From JBHJGS01 sp050331575 (GTDB taxonomy: Bacteria > Pseudomonadota > Alphaproteobacteria > Sphingomonadales > Rhodothalassiaceae): a DNA stretch of 64,000 bases. The stretch is from positions 53,276 to 117,275 of the forward strand of contig JBHJGS010000006.1 of assembly GCA_050331575.1 (NCBI GenBank). Direction: 5' to 3'. The notes below the pieces were generated by a model. The model worked only from the letters and a program-made list of their open reading frames with translations, was not told the origin of the DNA and did no database searches. Within the stretch, counting starts at the first letter, position 1. Each line of letters begins with the position of its first letter. The translations under genes were made by a program, and so were the position numbers. Of the stretch, positions 52,487-62,048 are shown piece by piece.

Positions 52487-52508
52487 GGCGCGTCTCCTTC
52501 GGCAATAT

Positions 52509-52529
52509 CAAAAACAGGTCTGAGCCTGT
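52509..52529 (-). terminator. Weak Rho-independent terminator after maeB
   Basis: Minus strand ACAGG-CTCAGA-CCTGT followed by TTTTGATA, 43 bases beyond the maeB stop. The stem is only five pairs, so the call is tentative. Confidence 0.4.
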
Positions 52530-52571
52530 CATAACACTGTGGCAGATTATTGAATATGTCTCCGTTTTTGG

Positions 52572-54839
52572 TCAGCCCGCATCGACCGCGGCCAGGGCGG
52601 CAATGTTCAGCAGGCCGCGGGCGGTGACGCTCGGGGTTACGATATGCGCGGGCTTGGCGGTGCCCAGCAGCATTGGGCCGATCGGCAGCGCATTGCCGAG
52701 CACCTTCAACAACTCGTAGGCGATATTGGCGGCGTCCAGATTGGGCATGACCAGCAGATTGGCCGAGCCGGTTAGGCGCGAATTGGGAAAGATGCGCGCC
52801 CGAATGCTCTCGTCGATGGCGGCGTCTCCGTGCATTTCGCCCTCCACCTCCAGATCGGGATAGCGCTGCCGTAGCAGGGCCAAAGCCTGGCGCATCTTTT
52901 GAGCACTGGCAGAGGCTGAGGTGCCGAAGCTGGAATGGCTGAGCAGGGCTGCCTTAGGCTCAAGACCGAAATCCCGCACTTTCAGGGCCGCCAGCCGGGC
53001 CGTGGCGGCAATATTCTCAGCGCTCGGGTCCTCGCTGATGAACGTGTCCGTCAAAAAGAAGGTGCCCTGGTCCATCACCAGCACCGACAGGGCGGACGGT
53101 TCGGCCACGCCGTCGGCCAGGCCGAGCACATCGACCACATGGCGCAAGTGGAAATCATACCGGCCGTAACTGCCGCAAACCATCGCATCGGCGTCGCCAA
53201 GCGCCACAGCCAAGGCACCGATCGCGGTGGTATTGGTGCGCACGATGGTCTTGGCGGTATCGGGCGTCACCCCCTTGCGCTGCATGACATCATGATAGGT
53301 GCGCCAATAGCGGTCGTAGCGCTCATCCTTCTCTGGATTGACAATTGCCAGATCCGCCGCCTTCACCCGCAACGCAAGAATTTTCAGCCGCCGTTCGATC
53401 ACCGAGGGCCGGCCGACCAGCACGGGAATCCCGATTTTATGGTCCAGCATGGCTTGCGCGGCCCGCAACACCCGCTCGTCCTCGCCCTCCGCGAAAATGA
53501 CCCGGCGCTGGTCGCCCCGGGCCTTTTCAAACACCGGCTGCATCAGATTGCCGGAGCGGAAGACATAGGTTGCCAGCTTCTGGCGATAGGCCTCGAAATC
53601 GGCGATCGGCCGTGACGCCACGCCTGTGTCCATGGCGGCCTGGGCCACGGCGGCGGACACCTCGATGATCAGCCGCGGGTCGAACGGCTTGGGCAGAATG
53701 TAGGACCGGCCGAATTCCAGCGCCTCACTGGGATAGGCCTTGGCGACCATTTCCGGCACTTCTTCCTCGGCCAGGCCGGCGATGGCGCGAGCCGCGGCCG
53801 CCTTCATCTCCTCATTGATCGTGGTGGCACCGCAATCGATCGCGCCGCGGAAGATGAACGGAAAGCACAGCACATTGTTGACCTGGTTGGGAAAGTCCGA
53901 GCGGCCGGTGGCAATGATCGCGTCGGGGCGCACCTGGCGCGCCAGATCCGGCATGATCTCGGGCTCAGGATTGGCCATGGCCAGCAGGATCGGATCGCGC
54001 GCCATCGCCTCGACCATCTGCGGCTTCAACGCCTTCGGCGCGGACAGGCCCAGAAACACATCCGCCCCGGCGATCACGTCGCTCAGCGTGCGCTTGTCCG
54101 TGTCGCGCGCGTAGCGGGACTTGTAGGGGTTCATATCGTCCTGACGGCCTTGGTAGACCACGCCTTGGATATCCACCAGGAACACATGCTCGCGCTTCAA
54201 GCCGAGGAGGCACAGCATGTCCAGGCAGGCCAGCGAGGCCGCGCCACCGCCGGTGGACACCAGCTGCACCGCCTCGATCTCCTTGCCGACCAGCTTCAAG
54301 GCGTTCAGCACCGCGGCGGCGGCGACGATGGCGGTGCCGTGCTGATCATCGTGAAACACCGGAATGCGCATGCGCTCGCGCAGCGCCTTTTCGATGACAA
54401 AGCAGTCCGGCGCCTTGATATCCTCCAGATTGATCGCTCCGAAGCTGGGCTCCAAGGCGGCGACGACATCGCAGAACTTGTCCGGATCGGTCTCGTCCAC
54501 CTCGATATCGACGCAGTCGAGGCGGGCGAATTTCTTGAACAGAACCGCCTTGCCCTCCATCACCGGCTTGGACGCCAAGGCGCCGATCTGGCCCAGGCCC
54601 AACACCGCGGTGCCGTTGGAGATCACCGCCACCAGATTGCCGCGCGCGGTGACATCGCGGGCGGCTTGCGGGTCCTCCTGGATCAGTTTGCAGGCCGCCG
54701 CCACCCCTGGGGAATAGGCCAGCGATAGATCCCGCTGGGTCGCCATCGGCTTGGTTGCCACCATGGCCCATTTGCCCGGCGGCTCGGCGCGGTGATAGCG
54801 AAGCGCGCTCTGATACAGCGATTGTTCGTCCTCAGCCAT
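52572..54839 (-). CDS. maeB: NADP-dependent malic enzyme with phosphotransacetylase-like domain
   Basis: Oxidatively decarboxylates malate to pyruvate, linking the TCA cycle to gluconeogenesis and NADPH supply. The 755-residue protein has the MaeB layout: malic domain and NAD(P)-binding domain (about 1-420, with LAYSPGVAAACKLI and VFHDDQHGTAIV) and a C-terminal PTA-like domain (about 430-750, with EGEDERVLRAAQAML) that acts as an acetyl-CoA-sensing regulatory module in known enzymes. It stands alone, divergent from iorA. Confidence 0.95.
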   Translation of the reverse strand: MAEDEQSLYQSALRYHRAEPPGKWAMVATKPMATQRDLSLAYSPGVAAACKLIQEDPQAARDVTARGNLVAVISNGTAVLGLGQIGALASKPVMEGKAVLFKKFARLDCVDIEVDETDPDKFCDVVAALEPSFGAINLEDIKAPDCFVIEKALRERMRIPVFHDDQHGTAIVAAAAVLNALKLVGKEIEAVQLVSTGGGAASLACLDMLCLLGLKREHVFLVDIQGVVYQGRQDDMNPYKSRYARDTDKRTLSDVIAGADVFLGLSAPKALKPQMVEAMARDPILLAMANPEPEIMPDLARQVRPDAIIATGRSDFPNQVNNVLCFPFIFRGAIDCGATTINEEMKAAAARAIAGLAEEEVPEMVAKAYPSEALEFGRSYILPKPFDPRLIIEVSAAVAQAAMDTGVASRPIADFEAYRQKLATYVFRSGNLMQPVFEKARGDQRRVIFAEGEDERVLRAAQAMLDHKIGIPVLVGRPSVIERRLKILALRVKAADLAIVNPEKDERYDRYWRTYHDVMQRKGVTPDTAKTIVRTNTTAIGALAVALGDADAMVCGSYGRYDFHLRHVVDVLGLADGVAEPSALSVLVMDQGTFFLTDTFISEDPSAENIAATARLAALKVRDFGLEPKAALLSHSSFGTSASASAQKMRQALALLRQRYPDLEVEGEMHGDAAIDESIRARIFPNSRLTGSANLLVMPNLDAANIAYELLKVLGNALPIGPMLLGTAKPAHIVTPSVTARGLLNIAALAAVDAG

Positions 54840-54973
54840 GGCGACCGTCCTTTCCTATGCGGCGGGTCAGGCTCTGCATAGCGGGCCGCCGCGCCAAGGC
54901 CTAGGGGCCCGATGCTGGCCAGGGTGGCCCCGGTGCGCTATCCTGTGCCGCCAGACCAGCAGGGAGGACCGCC

Positions 54974-55453
54974 ATGGCAGCCACGCGCTTTCGGCTGAAC
55001 GGCCGATCGGTTGAAACCGAAGAGCCGCCTGGAACGCCGCTCTTGTGGGTGGTGCGGGATCGCTTCGGTTTGACCGGAACCAAGTTCGGCTGCGGTATCG
55101 GTCAGTGCGGCGCCTGCACCGTCCATGTCGACGGCTATGCCATGCGCGCCTGCGTCACCCCGATCGGCACGGTCGCAGACAAAGACATCACCACCATCGA
55201 GGGCTTGAGCGAGACCGGCGCGTATCCGTTGCAGAAGGCCTGGATCGCCCATCAGGTGCCGCAGTGCGGCTACTGCCAGTCCGGCCAGATCATGGCAGCG
55301 GCGAGCCTTCTGGCGGACACGCCGGATCCGACCGAGGACCAAATCACCGAGGCGCTGACCGGCAATCTGTGCCGCTGCATGGCCTATCCACGGATCAGGC
55401 GCGCGGTGCTGGCGGCAGCGGCGGAACTGCGCGGGGAGACGAGCGATGCCTGA
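54974..55453 (+). CDS. iorA: Small [2Fe-2S] subunit of a molybdenum hydroxylase (IorA-like)
   Basis: Electron-transfer subunit of 159 residues with two [2Fe-2S] clusters: Cys40, Cys45, Cys48 and Cys60 (FGCGIGQCGAC) and Cys98, Cys101, Cys133 and Cys135 (QCGYCQSGQ, NLCRCMAYPR). This is the isoquinoline 1-oxidoreductase alpha-type subunit of the xanthine oxidase family without an FAD subunit. The AGGGAGGA ribosome site lies just upstream. It overlaps the large-subunit gene by eight bases. Confidence 0.93.
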   Translation: MAATRFRLNGRSVETEEPPGTPLLWVVRDRFGLTGTKFGCGIGQCGACTVHVDGYAMRACVTPIGTVADKDITTIEGLSETGAYPLQKAWIAHQVPQCGYCQSGQIMAAASLLADTPDPTEDQITEALTGNLCRCMAYPRIRRAVLAAAAELRGETSDA

Positions 55454-57719
55454 ACGGACGCGAAACAGTCTCAGCCGCCGGGGATTTCTCGCCGCCAGTG
55501 CCGGCGCCGGACTGACCATGGCCTTCGCCGCGCCGGAGATCCTCGCCCGCGGTGCCCGCGCCGCGGTCAAGGACAAGCTGTTCGATCCCGCGGTCTGGTT
55601 TGTGATGGATCAAGACGGCTGGGTCACCGTGAACATCGCCAAGGCGGAGATGGGCCAGCATGTCGGCACCGCCTTGGCGCGCATCCTGGTCGATGAATTG
55701 GAGGCGGACTGGTCGATGGTGCGCCTGGCGCATGTCGATAGTGATCCGAAATGGGGCTATATGGTCACCGGCGGCAGCTGGTCGGTCCATACCAGCTTTG
55801 AGCAGATGAGCCGGGCCGGGGCGGCAGGCCGGCTGATCCTGACGGCCGCGGCCGCGGACCTGATGGATGTCGATCCAGCCGACTGCCGCGCGCGCAACGG
55901 CCGCGTCGAGGCCGGTGACCGGTCCATGAGCTATGCCGAGATCGTTCGGACCGGCCAGGTCGACCGCAGCTTTTCCGCCGAAGAGTTGGAGGCTCTGCCG
56001 ATCAAGACGGCGGCGCAGCGGCGGCTGATCGGCCAGCCGATCAAGGCGCTGGACGTCCCGGCGAAAACCCGTGGCGAGGCGACATACGGCATCGATGCGG
56101 CAGTTGACGGCATGGTCCATGCCCGGCCGCTGCTGCCGCCGACGCGCTATGGCTCGACTATCCGGTCAATCGATGACGCTGCCGCCAAGGCGATCCCGGG
56201 CTATCGCCAGACCATTCAGATCGACGATCCCAGCGGCACCTGCCAGGGCTGGGCTGCGGTGATCGCCGATACAACGGCCGCCGCCTTCGCGGCCGGCAAT
56301 AAGGTGGTGGTCGACTGGCAGCCCGGCGAGACCGCCGAGGTCAGCGAGGAGGATCTGCTGGCGCACGGCCGCACGCTGCTGCAAGACCGCGCCGGTGGGG
56401 CGAAATGGGTTGAGGAGGGCGATGTCGATGGCGCTTTTGACCGCGCCGAGGCCAGCTTGCGCGCCACCTATACCACCAACACCGTCTTGCACATGCCCTT
56501 GGAGCCGGTGAACGCGCTGGCGTTGGAACAGGATGGGCATTGGCACCTGCATGGCGGCAATCAATGGCAGTCGCTGATCCTGCCGGTTTTGGCCAAGGCG
56601 CTTGAGGTTGAGGAAAGCCGCATCACGCTGCACCAATATTTCTTGGGCGGCGGCTTTGGCCGGCGGCTCTATGGCGACTATTTCGTGCCCACGGCTCTGG
56701 CCTCCAAGGCATTGGGCGTGCCGGTGAAGATGGTGTTCACGCGCGAGGATGATGCCCGGTTCGACTGCGTGCGCTCGCCCTCCGTGCAGAACCTCGCCCT
56801 GGCGATGGATGGCCAGGGGCGCTTCACCGCGATGGAGCATTATGCGGCGGCAGGGTGGCCGACCTTGGCCATGGCCCAGGGTTTTCTGGCCGAACCCTAT
56901 GAAGGTGGCGGCCAGGCGGACAGCTTTTCCATCGCCGGGGCGGATCACTGGTATTCCCTGCCAGCACACCGGGTCCGGGCGGTCAACAATGATCTGGCGC
57001 AGCAGACCTTCCTGCCCGGCTGGCTGCGCGCGGTGGGCCCTGGCTGGACCACCTGGGCGGTGGAAAGCTTTCTGGACGAGGCGGCGGTGGCGCAGGGCCG
57101 AGATGCGGTTGCCTTGCGCCTGGATCTGCTGGACGGGCAGGGCCGCCACGCCGGCAAGGCGCCGGAATCGGTGGGCGGGGCGCGTCGGCTGGCGGCGGTC
57201 TTGGAACGCTGTGCCGCCAAGGCCGGCTGGGGCGCGGTCGATCTGCCCGCCGATACCGGGCTGGGCGTGGCCTGTTCCTTCGGGCAAGAACGCACGATGC
57301 CGACCTGGACCGCGGTGGTCGCGCGGGTCCGGGTCGACCGGGCGACCGGCACGGTCAAGGTGGAGAAGCTGACCCAGGTGATCGATGCCGGCACCATCGT
57401 GCACCCCGATGGCGCCTTGGCGCAGGCCGAGGGCGCCAGCCTATGGGGTGTCAGCCTGGCGCTGCATGAAGCCACCCGGTTCGACCGGGGTCAGGTCGCC
57501 GATCGCAATTTCGATACCTATTCGCCGCTCAGAATGGCGGATGTGCCGGAGCTGGACATCGAATTCATCGACAGCACGGAAATGCCCGTGGGCCTGGGCG
57601 AGCCGCCCTTGAACGCCGTGGCACCGGCGATCGCCAACGCCATCCACGCCGCCGTGGGCGCGCGCGTGCGCGATCTGCCGATGACGCCGGACCGGGTGAA
57701 GGCAGCCCTGAAGGGATAG
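55446..57719 (+). CDS. iorB: Molybdopterin-binding large subunit, Tat-exported (IorB-like)
   Basis: Large catalytic subunit of 757 residues. The N-terminus has the twin-arginine motif SRRGFL (residues 9-14) and a hydrophobic stretch, so the folded complex is probably exported to the periplasm with its partner. Molybdopterin-cytosine-dinucleotide motifs such as GGGFGRRLYGDYF and the C-terminal GLGEPPLNAVAPAIANAI (with the probable catalytic Glu) are present. Family members oxidise N-heterocycles or aldehydes; the true substrate is unknown. No cofactor-maturation gene (XdhC/CoxF type) is adjacent. Confidence 0.9.
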   Translation: MPERTRNSLSRRGFLAASAGAGLTMAFAAPEILARGARAAVKDKLFDPAVWFVMDQDGWVTVNIAKAEMGQHVGTALARILVDELEADWSMVRLAHVDSDPKWGYMVTGGSWSVHTSFEQMSRAGAAGRLILTAAAADLMDVDPADCRARNGRVEAGDRSMSYAEIVRTGQVDRSFSAEELEALPIKTAAQRRLIGQPIKALDVPAKTRGEATYGIDAAVDGMVHARPLLPPTRYGSTIRSIDDAAAKAIPGYRQTIQIDDPSGTCQGWAAVIADTTAAAFAAGNKVVVDWQPGETAEVSEEDLLAHGRTLLQDRAGGAKWVEEGDVDGAFDRAEASLRATYTTNTVLHMPLEPVNALALEQDGHWHLHGGNQWQSLILPVLAKALEVEESRITLHQYFLGGGFGRRLYGDYFVPTALASKALGVPVKMVFTREDDARFDCVRSPSVQNLALAMDGQGRFTAMEHYAAAGWPTLAMAQGFLAEPYEGGGQADSFSIAGADHWYSLPAHRVRAVNNDLAQQTFLPGWLRAVGPGWTTWAVESFLDEAAVAQGRDAVALRLDLLDGQGRHAGKAPESVGGARRLAAVLERCAAKAGWGAVDLPADTGLGVACSFGQERTMPTWTAVVARVRVDRATGTVKVEKLTQVIDAGTIVHPDGALAQAEGASLWGVSLALHEATRFDRGQVADRNFDTYSPLRMADVPELDIEFIDSTEMPVGLGEPPLNAVAPAIANAIHAAVGARVRDLPMTPDRVKAALKG

Positions 57720-57730
57720 CGCCGGCGGTC

Positions 57731-58780
57731 TCAAGCGGCCCTCAGCTGCGCCAGCGCCCAGCCGGCGGCATCGCGCACCACGTCGCTGGCGTCGTCGGTG
57801 AGCGTTTCGACCACCGGCTTCAGGTCCGGCTTCCCGCTATTGCCGATGGCGATGCAGACATTGCGGACAAAGCGGTCCCGGCCGATGCGCTTGATCGGCG
57901 AACCGGCGAACAACTGGCGAAAGCCGGCCTCGTCGAGGGCGGCCAGATCCGCCAGTTCCGGCGCCTGCAACTCCACTCGGGCATGAAAATGCGCATCCGA
58001 GGCGATGCGGGCGAATTTGTTCCAGGGGCACACCGCCAGGCAATCGTCGCAGCCATAGATGCGATTGCCCATGGCCGCGCGGAATTCCTCCGGGATCGGC
58101 CCCTTATGCTCAATGGTCAGATAGGACAGGCAGCGCCGGGCATCGAGCTGATAGGGCGCGGGAAAGGCGTCGGTGGGGCAGATGTCCAAACAGCGCCGGC
58201 AACTGCCGCAATGATCCGCTTCCCGCGCATCCGGCGGTAGCACCAGGTTGGTGAACAGCGCGCCCAGGAACAGCCAAGAGCCATAGTCGCGGCTGACCAG
58301 ATTGGTATGCTTGCCCTGCCAACCCAGCCCGGCGGCTTCGGCCAGCGGCTTTTCCATCACCGGGGCGGTGTCGACAAACACCTTCACTTGGGCGGCATAG
58401 CTGTCCGCCAGCCACCGGCCCAACTGTTTCAGCCGCTTTTTCAGAACATCATGATAGTCCTTGTTGCGGGCATAGACCGAGATCAGCGCCCGATCCTTGG
58501 CCGCCAGAAGATCCATCGGATCGTCCGGCGGGCCGTAATCGGCGGCGAGCATGACCACCGACCGCGCCTCCGGCCAGAGCGCGGTCGGGCTGCGGCGCTG
58601 TGCCGCGCGCTCGGCCATCCAGCTCATCTCGCCATGGCGGCCCAGTTCCAGAAACCGGTCCAGGCGTGGGCCGGCCGCAGCGATCGCCTCAGCGGTGGTG
58701 ACCCCGGCGGACACGAAGCCGAGGGCATGTGCACGATCAAGGATCGCTGCCTTGATCTGGCTAGAAGTCGGGGCGGGCAT
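57731..58780 (-). CDS. queG: Epoxyqueuosine reductase
   Basis: Last step of queuosine synthesis in tRNA: reduces epoxyqueuosine to queuosine using cobalamin and two [4Fe-4S] clusters. The 349-residue protein has the ferredoxin-type motifs CGSCRRCLDICPTDAF and YGCDDCLAVCPWNKFA, the Q-binding region LGWQGKHTNLVSRDYGS, and a C-terminal HEAT-like part. It overlaps the upstream GST gene by 20 bases and is convergent with iorB (11-base gap). Confidence 0.95.
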   Translation of the reverse strand: MPAPTSSQIKAAILDRAHALGFVSAGVTTAEAIAAAGPRLDRFLELGRHGEMSWMAERAAQRRSPTALWPEARSVVMLAADYGPPDDPMDLLAAKDRALISVYARNKDYHDVLKKRLKQLGRWLADSYAAQVKVFVDTAPVMEKPLAEAAGLGWQGKHTNLVSRDYGSWLFLGALFTNLVLPPDAREADHCGSCRRCLDICPTDAFPAPYQLDARRCLSYLTIEHKGPIPEEFRAAMGNRIYGCDDCLAVCPWNKFARIASDAHFHARVELQAPELADLAALDEAGFRQLFAGSPIKRIGRDRFVRNVCIAIGNSGKPDLKPVVETLTDDASDVVRDAAGWALAQLRAA

Positions 58781-59432
58781 AATGCGCGGGCGGCGCCAGG
58801 CCGGGCAGGCGCTGGCTGAGCAGATGGCGCACGGACCGGCGCGACTTCACCCGCATATACCAGTCCTTGGCGCCGGGATGATCGCTCCAGGGCACGTCGC
58901 CGAGATAATCGGTCAGCGACAGTGCCGCGGCGGCGGCGATATCAGCGAGGCCGAAGCGGTCACCGGCCAGATAGTGCCGGCGCTCGGCCAGATAATCCAG
59001 ATAGCGCAGATGGATGCGCAGATTGTGCTGGCCCGCGCGCAACACCGGGGTGTCCGGTGTGGAGCCTTTGACCAGGCGCTTCAGGATCTTCTCCTCGACC
59101 AGTAGGCGCGCCACCTCCTCCTCGAACTTGACCAGAAACCATTGCAACAGCCGGCGGCTTTCCGCGCGCGTCTCTGCGGTGGCACCGAACAGATCGGCCC
59201 GGGCGTCATGATCCTCCAGCCAATATTCCAGGATCGGCACCGCCCCGGACAACACAGCATGAGCCTGATTGATCAGGACCGGCACCCGGCCCTCCGGGCT
59301 CAACGCCAGAAACTCGCGGCGCCGCTGCCAGTCCGGCTCCAGCCGCTGGTCAAGCTCGATTGCCAGTTCTTCCGCCGCGATCATCACCGCACGGGCGCCG
59401 GATGACACAGGATTGGTATATAAAACATCCAT
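58761..59432 (-). CDS. Glutathione S-transferase family protein
   Basis: A 223-residue protein with a thioredoxin-like N-terminal domain (VLYTNPVSSGARAVMIAAEE; EGRVPVLINQAHAVLSGAVPILEYW contains the cis-proline) and an all-helical C-terminal domain (about 90-205). The substrate is unknown. It is translated just before queG with a 20-base overlap, and such GST-queG pairs suggest simple co-transcription more than a shared pathway. Confidence 0.88.
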   Translation of the reverse strand: MDVLYTNPVSSGARAVMIAAEELAIELDQRLEPDWQRRREFLALSPEGRVPVLINQAHAVLSGAVPILEYWLEDHDARADLFGATAETRAESRRLLQWFLVKFEEEVARLLVEEKILKRLVKGSTPDTPVLRAGQHNLRIHLRYLDYLAERRHYLAGDRFGLADIAAAAALSLTDYLGDVPWSDHPGAKDWYMRVKSRRSVRHLLSQRLPGLAPPAHYARPDF

Positions 59433-59538
59433 TCGGAACAGCTTATCCGTTTAATTCAGCGGCATTCCCTACTTGCGGCGCTCTCGAGCATCTGATAGGA
59501 GCATATCACTTTGATATATGTGTTTGGAGGGGTCAGCC

Positions 59539-60468
59539 GTGGGCGAGACGATCGTCGAACTGGAAGACATTGTGAAGGTGTATCAACGCTTCAAGGCGGT
59601 GGACGGCATTTCCTTCCGCATAAAAAAGGGCGAAATCTTCGGATTCCTGGGCCCTAACGGCGCGGGCAAGACCACGACGCTGCGCATCTTGCTGGATATT
59701 CTGCAGCCCGACCGCGGCCGGCGCATGGTGCTGGGCGCGGAGTCGGCCCTGGCGGTGGGCGACCGCATCGGCTATCTGCCGGAGGAACGCGGCCTTTATA
59801 AGGCGATGACGCCGGTCAATGCGATCGCCTATTTCGCGCGTCTGAAGGGGCTGGGCCGGTCTCAGGCCAAGCAGCGGGCCAAGGATCTTTTGCAGCGCTA
59901 TGGGCTCGGCGAGGTAGCCAATAAGCCGATCAAGACCTTCTCCAAGGGGATGGCGCAGAAGGTGCAGGTGCTGTCCTGCGTGGCGCATGATCCGGATCTG
60001 GTGATCCTGGACGAGCCTTTTTCCGGCTTGGATCCGGTCAATCAGCAGGTGTTGGAAGAACTGATCATCGACCTGAAAGCGCGCGGCAAGACGGTGATCT
60101 TTTCCACCCATGTGATGCAGCATGCCGAGCGCCTGTGCGACCGCGTGGTGATGATCGGGCGCGGTCAGCGACGCTTCTACGGCACGGTTGAGGAGGCGCG
60201 CGCCCAGCTGCCGCGGCGGGTGCGGCTGCGCACGGCCTCGGCGGTGAACGGCCTGCCGGGGCTGACCGGCCTGTCGCAGGTCGCCGACGGCCCGGTGCCG
60301 GCTTACGAGGGCGAGCTGGCGCGCGAGGCGCAGGTGCAGGAGGTGCTGAAGGCCGCCATCGAGCAGGGCACGCATCTGGAGGGGTTCACCGTCATCGAGC
60401 CCAGCCTGCATGATGCCTTCGTGGCCCTTGTCGGAGAAGACGCGCGCGAGGCGAGGCAGGCGGCATGA
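59539..60468 (+). CDS. ABC exporter ATPase, NatA-like
   Basis: ATP-binding subunit of an ABC-2 exporter. The 309-residue protein has Walker A GPNGAGKTTT, the signature variant FSKGMAQKVQ, Walker B LVILDEPFSGLDP, and a C-terminal DUF4162-type regulatory tail as in NatA. I choose GTG 59539 because GGAGGGG lies six bases upstream; an ATG at 59518 has no such site. It overlaps the first permease gene by four bases. Confidence 0.92.
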   Translation: MGETIVELEDIVKVYQRFKAVDGISFRIKKGEIFGFLGPNGAGKTTTLRILLDILQPDRGRRMVLGAESALAVGDRIGYLPEERGLYKAMTPVNAIAYFARLKGLGRSQAKQRAKDLLQRYGLGEVANKPIKTFSKGMAQKVQVLSCVAHDPDLVILDEPFSGLDPVNQQVLEELIIDLKARGKTVIFSTHVMQHAERLCDRVVMIGRGQRRFYGTVEEARAQLPRRVRLRTASAVNGLPGLTGLSQVADGPVPAYEGELAREAQVQEVLKAAIEQGTHLEGFTVIEPSLHDAFVALVGEDAREARQAA

Positions 60469-62036
60469 GACGCATTATTCTGGTTGCCCTGCATGAATTC
60501 ACCGAGACAATCCGGTCCAAGACGTTTCTGCTGGGCCTTGTGATCACGCCGATCCTGTTCGGCCTGGGCTTTTTCCTGCCAAGCGTGCTCAGCCGCAGCT
60601 TCACGCCGGAGCGCGCGGTGGCCGTGGTCGATCAAAGCCAAGCCTATGGCGCCCGCCTGATCGCGGAGGTGGATCGGGCCTTGGCGCTGGAGGACATGCG
60701 CACGATTTCCCAGCAGGTGCACGCCTATGCTCGCCCGGAATTCCGCCGCGACGGCGCGCTGGATCCGGAGAAGGTGCCGCTGGAATTCTACAAGATCGGC
60801 AGCCTGACCCTGGCCGATGCGGAAACCTATCTGGACGCAGGCGGCCGCGACGCGGCGCTGGAACGGGCGCGCGCCTATCTGCGGCCCGAGGCGCCGGAGC
60901 CGGTCTTTGATCCGCGCCCGTTGCGCTTCGTCGACCTGCCGGCCGATATTGATCCCGACGCTTCGCCCGATCGGATCGCCGAGGCCGCGCGCGCCTATCT
61001 GGACAAGGAACAGCGCATCGACGTCGACGGCGAACCGACCGAGCTTTACGCCCTGGTGATCCTGCCGCGGAGGTTCGGTCCGGCGTCGCACGACAGCCTG
61101 GCCATCGTCGGCGAAGGCGATCCGGACGAGGTGGCCCAGCTTTGGGCGGAAAAGGCGCCGTCTGAGGATGTCCGCGATCCCATCAAGCAGGCGCTGGACC
61201 GCCTGGTGCGGCGGGATAGGCTGGGCCTGTCCGATGGGCAGGGCCTGCAGCAGCTCAGCACGGCGGCGCCGTTTGATGTTCGGCTCACCTCGCGGGACGA
61301 CGGTGGCTCGGCCACGGCGACGGATGCCATTGCGGCCAATATGCCGCGCATCCTGTCGATCGCCTTGGTGTTCTTCCTGATCGGCAATCTGGTCATCCTG
61401 ATGACCAACACCATGGAAGAAAAATCCAACCGGATCATTGAGGTCCTGATGTCCTCGATCAGCGCCAACGAGTTGCTTGCGGGCAAGCTGTTCGGCGCGT
61501 TCTTGATCGCGCTGTTTCAGTTGGCGTTCAATGTCATTGCCCTCTTGGGGGTGATGAGCCTGGCCGATGACGGCGCGATCGCGCAATTCACCCGCAGCCT
61601 GATCGAGGTGCTGACCGGCTCGCCGCTCTTGTTGTGGCTGTTGTTCTACTTCGTCACCGGCTATTTCTTGTATGCGGGTCTGTTCGTCGCCATCGGATCC
61701 TTGTGCGAGAACACCAAGGAGGTGCAGTCGCTGTCCCTGCCGGTGCAGTATCTGCTGATCTTCTCGCCGCTGATCGTCTGGGTTGTCGCCAATGAACCCA
61801 ATGGGCCGGCAGCCCGCGCGCTCAGCTATTTCCCGCTGACCTCGCCGATGATGATGATGGCGCGGATCAATTCCGATCCCCGTCTGGTTGATCTGATCGG
61901 CACGGCGCTGGCGCAGATCGCCGGCATCGCGTTGTTGCTGTGGCTGTCAGCGAAGGTGTTCAAGGTCGGCGCGCTCAGAGCGGGCAAGCCGCCCAAGGTG
62001 AAGGAACTGGTCGCCGCCGTGCGCGGGCAAGCGTGA
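60465..62036 (+). CDS. ABC-2 permease, NatB-like (first of two paralogs)
   Basis: A 523-residue inner-membrane protein: one N-terminal transmembrane segment (about 20-40), a large extracytoplasmic domain (about 45-295), then about five transmembrane segments ending near residue 505. The motifs NTMEEKSNRIIEVLMSS and YFPLTSPMMMMARI are shared with the next protein. Family members such as NatB export sodium or antimicrobials; the substrate here is unknown. Coupled to the ATPase by an ATGA overlap. Confidence 0.9.
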   Translation: MRRIILVALHEFTETIRSKTFLLGLVITPILFGLGFFLPSVLSRSFTPERAVAVVDQSQAYGARLIAEVDRALALEDMRTISQQVHAYARPEFRRDGALDPEKVPLEFYKIGSLTLADAETYLDAGGRDAALERARAYLRPEAPEPVFDPRPLRFVDLPADIDPDASPDRIAEAARAYLDKEQRIDVDGEPTELYALVILPRRFGPASHDSLAIVGEGDPDEVAQLWAEKAPSEDVRDPIKQALDRLVRRDRLGLSDGQGLQQLSTAAPFDVRLTSRDDGGSATATDAIAANMPRILSIALVFFLIGNLVILMTNTMEEKSNRIIEVLMSSISANELLAGKLFGAFLIALFQLAFNVIALLGVMSLADDGAIAQFTRSLIEVLTGSPLLLWLLFYFVTGYFLYAGLFVAIGSLCENTKEVQSLSLPVQYLLIFSPLIVWVVANEPNGPAARALSYFPLTSPMMMMARINSDPRLVDLIGTALAQIAGIALLLWLSAKVFKVGALRAGKPPKVKELVAAVRGQA

Positions 62037-62048
62037 GGAGCTGCTAGA

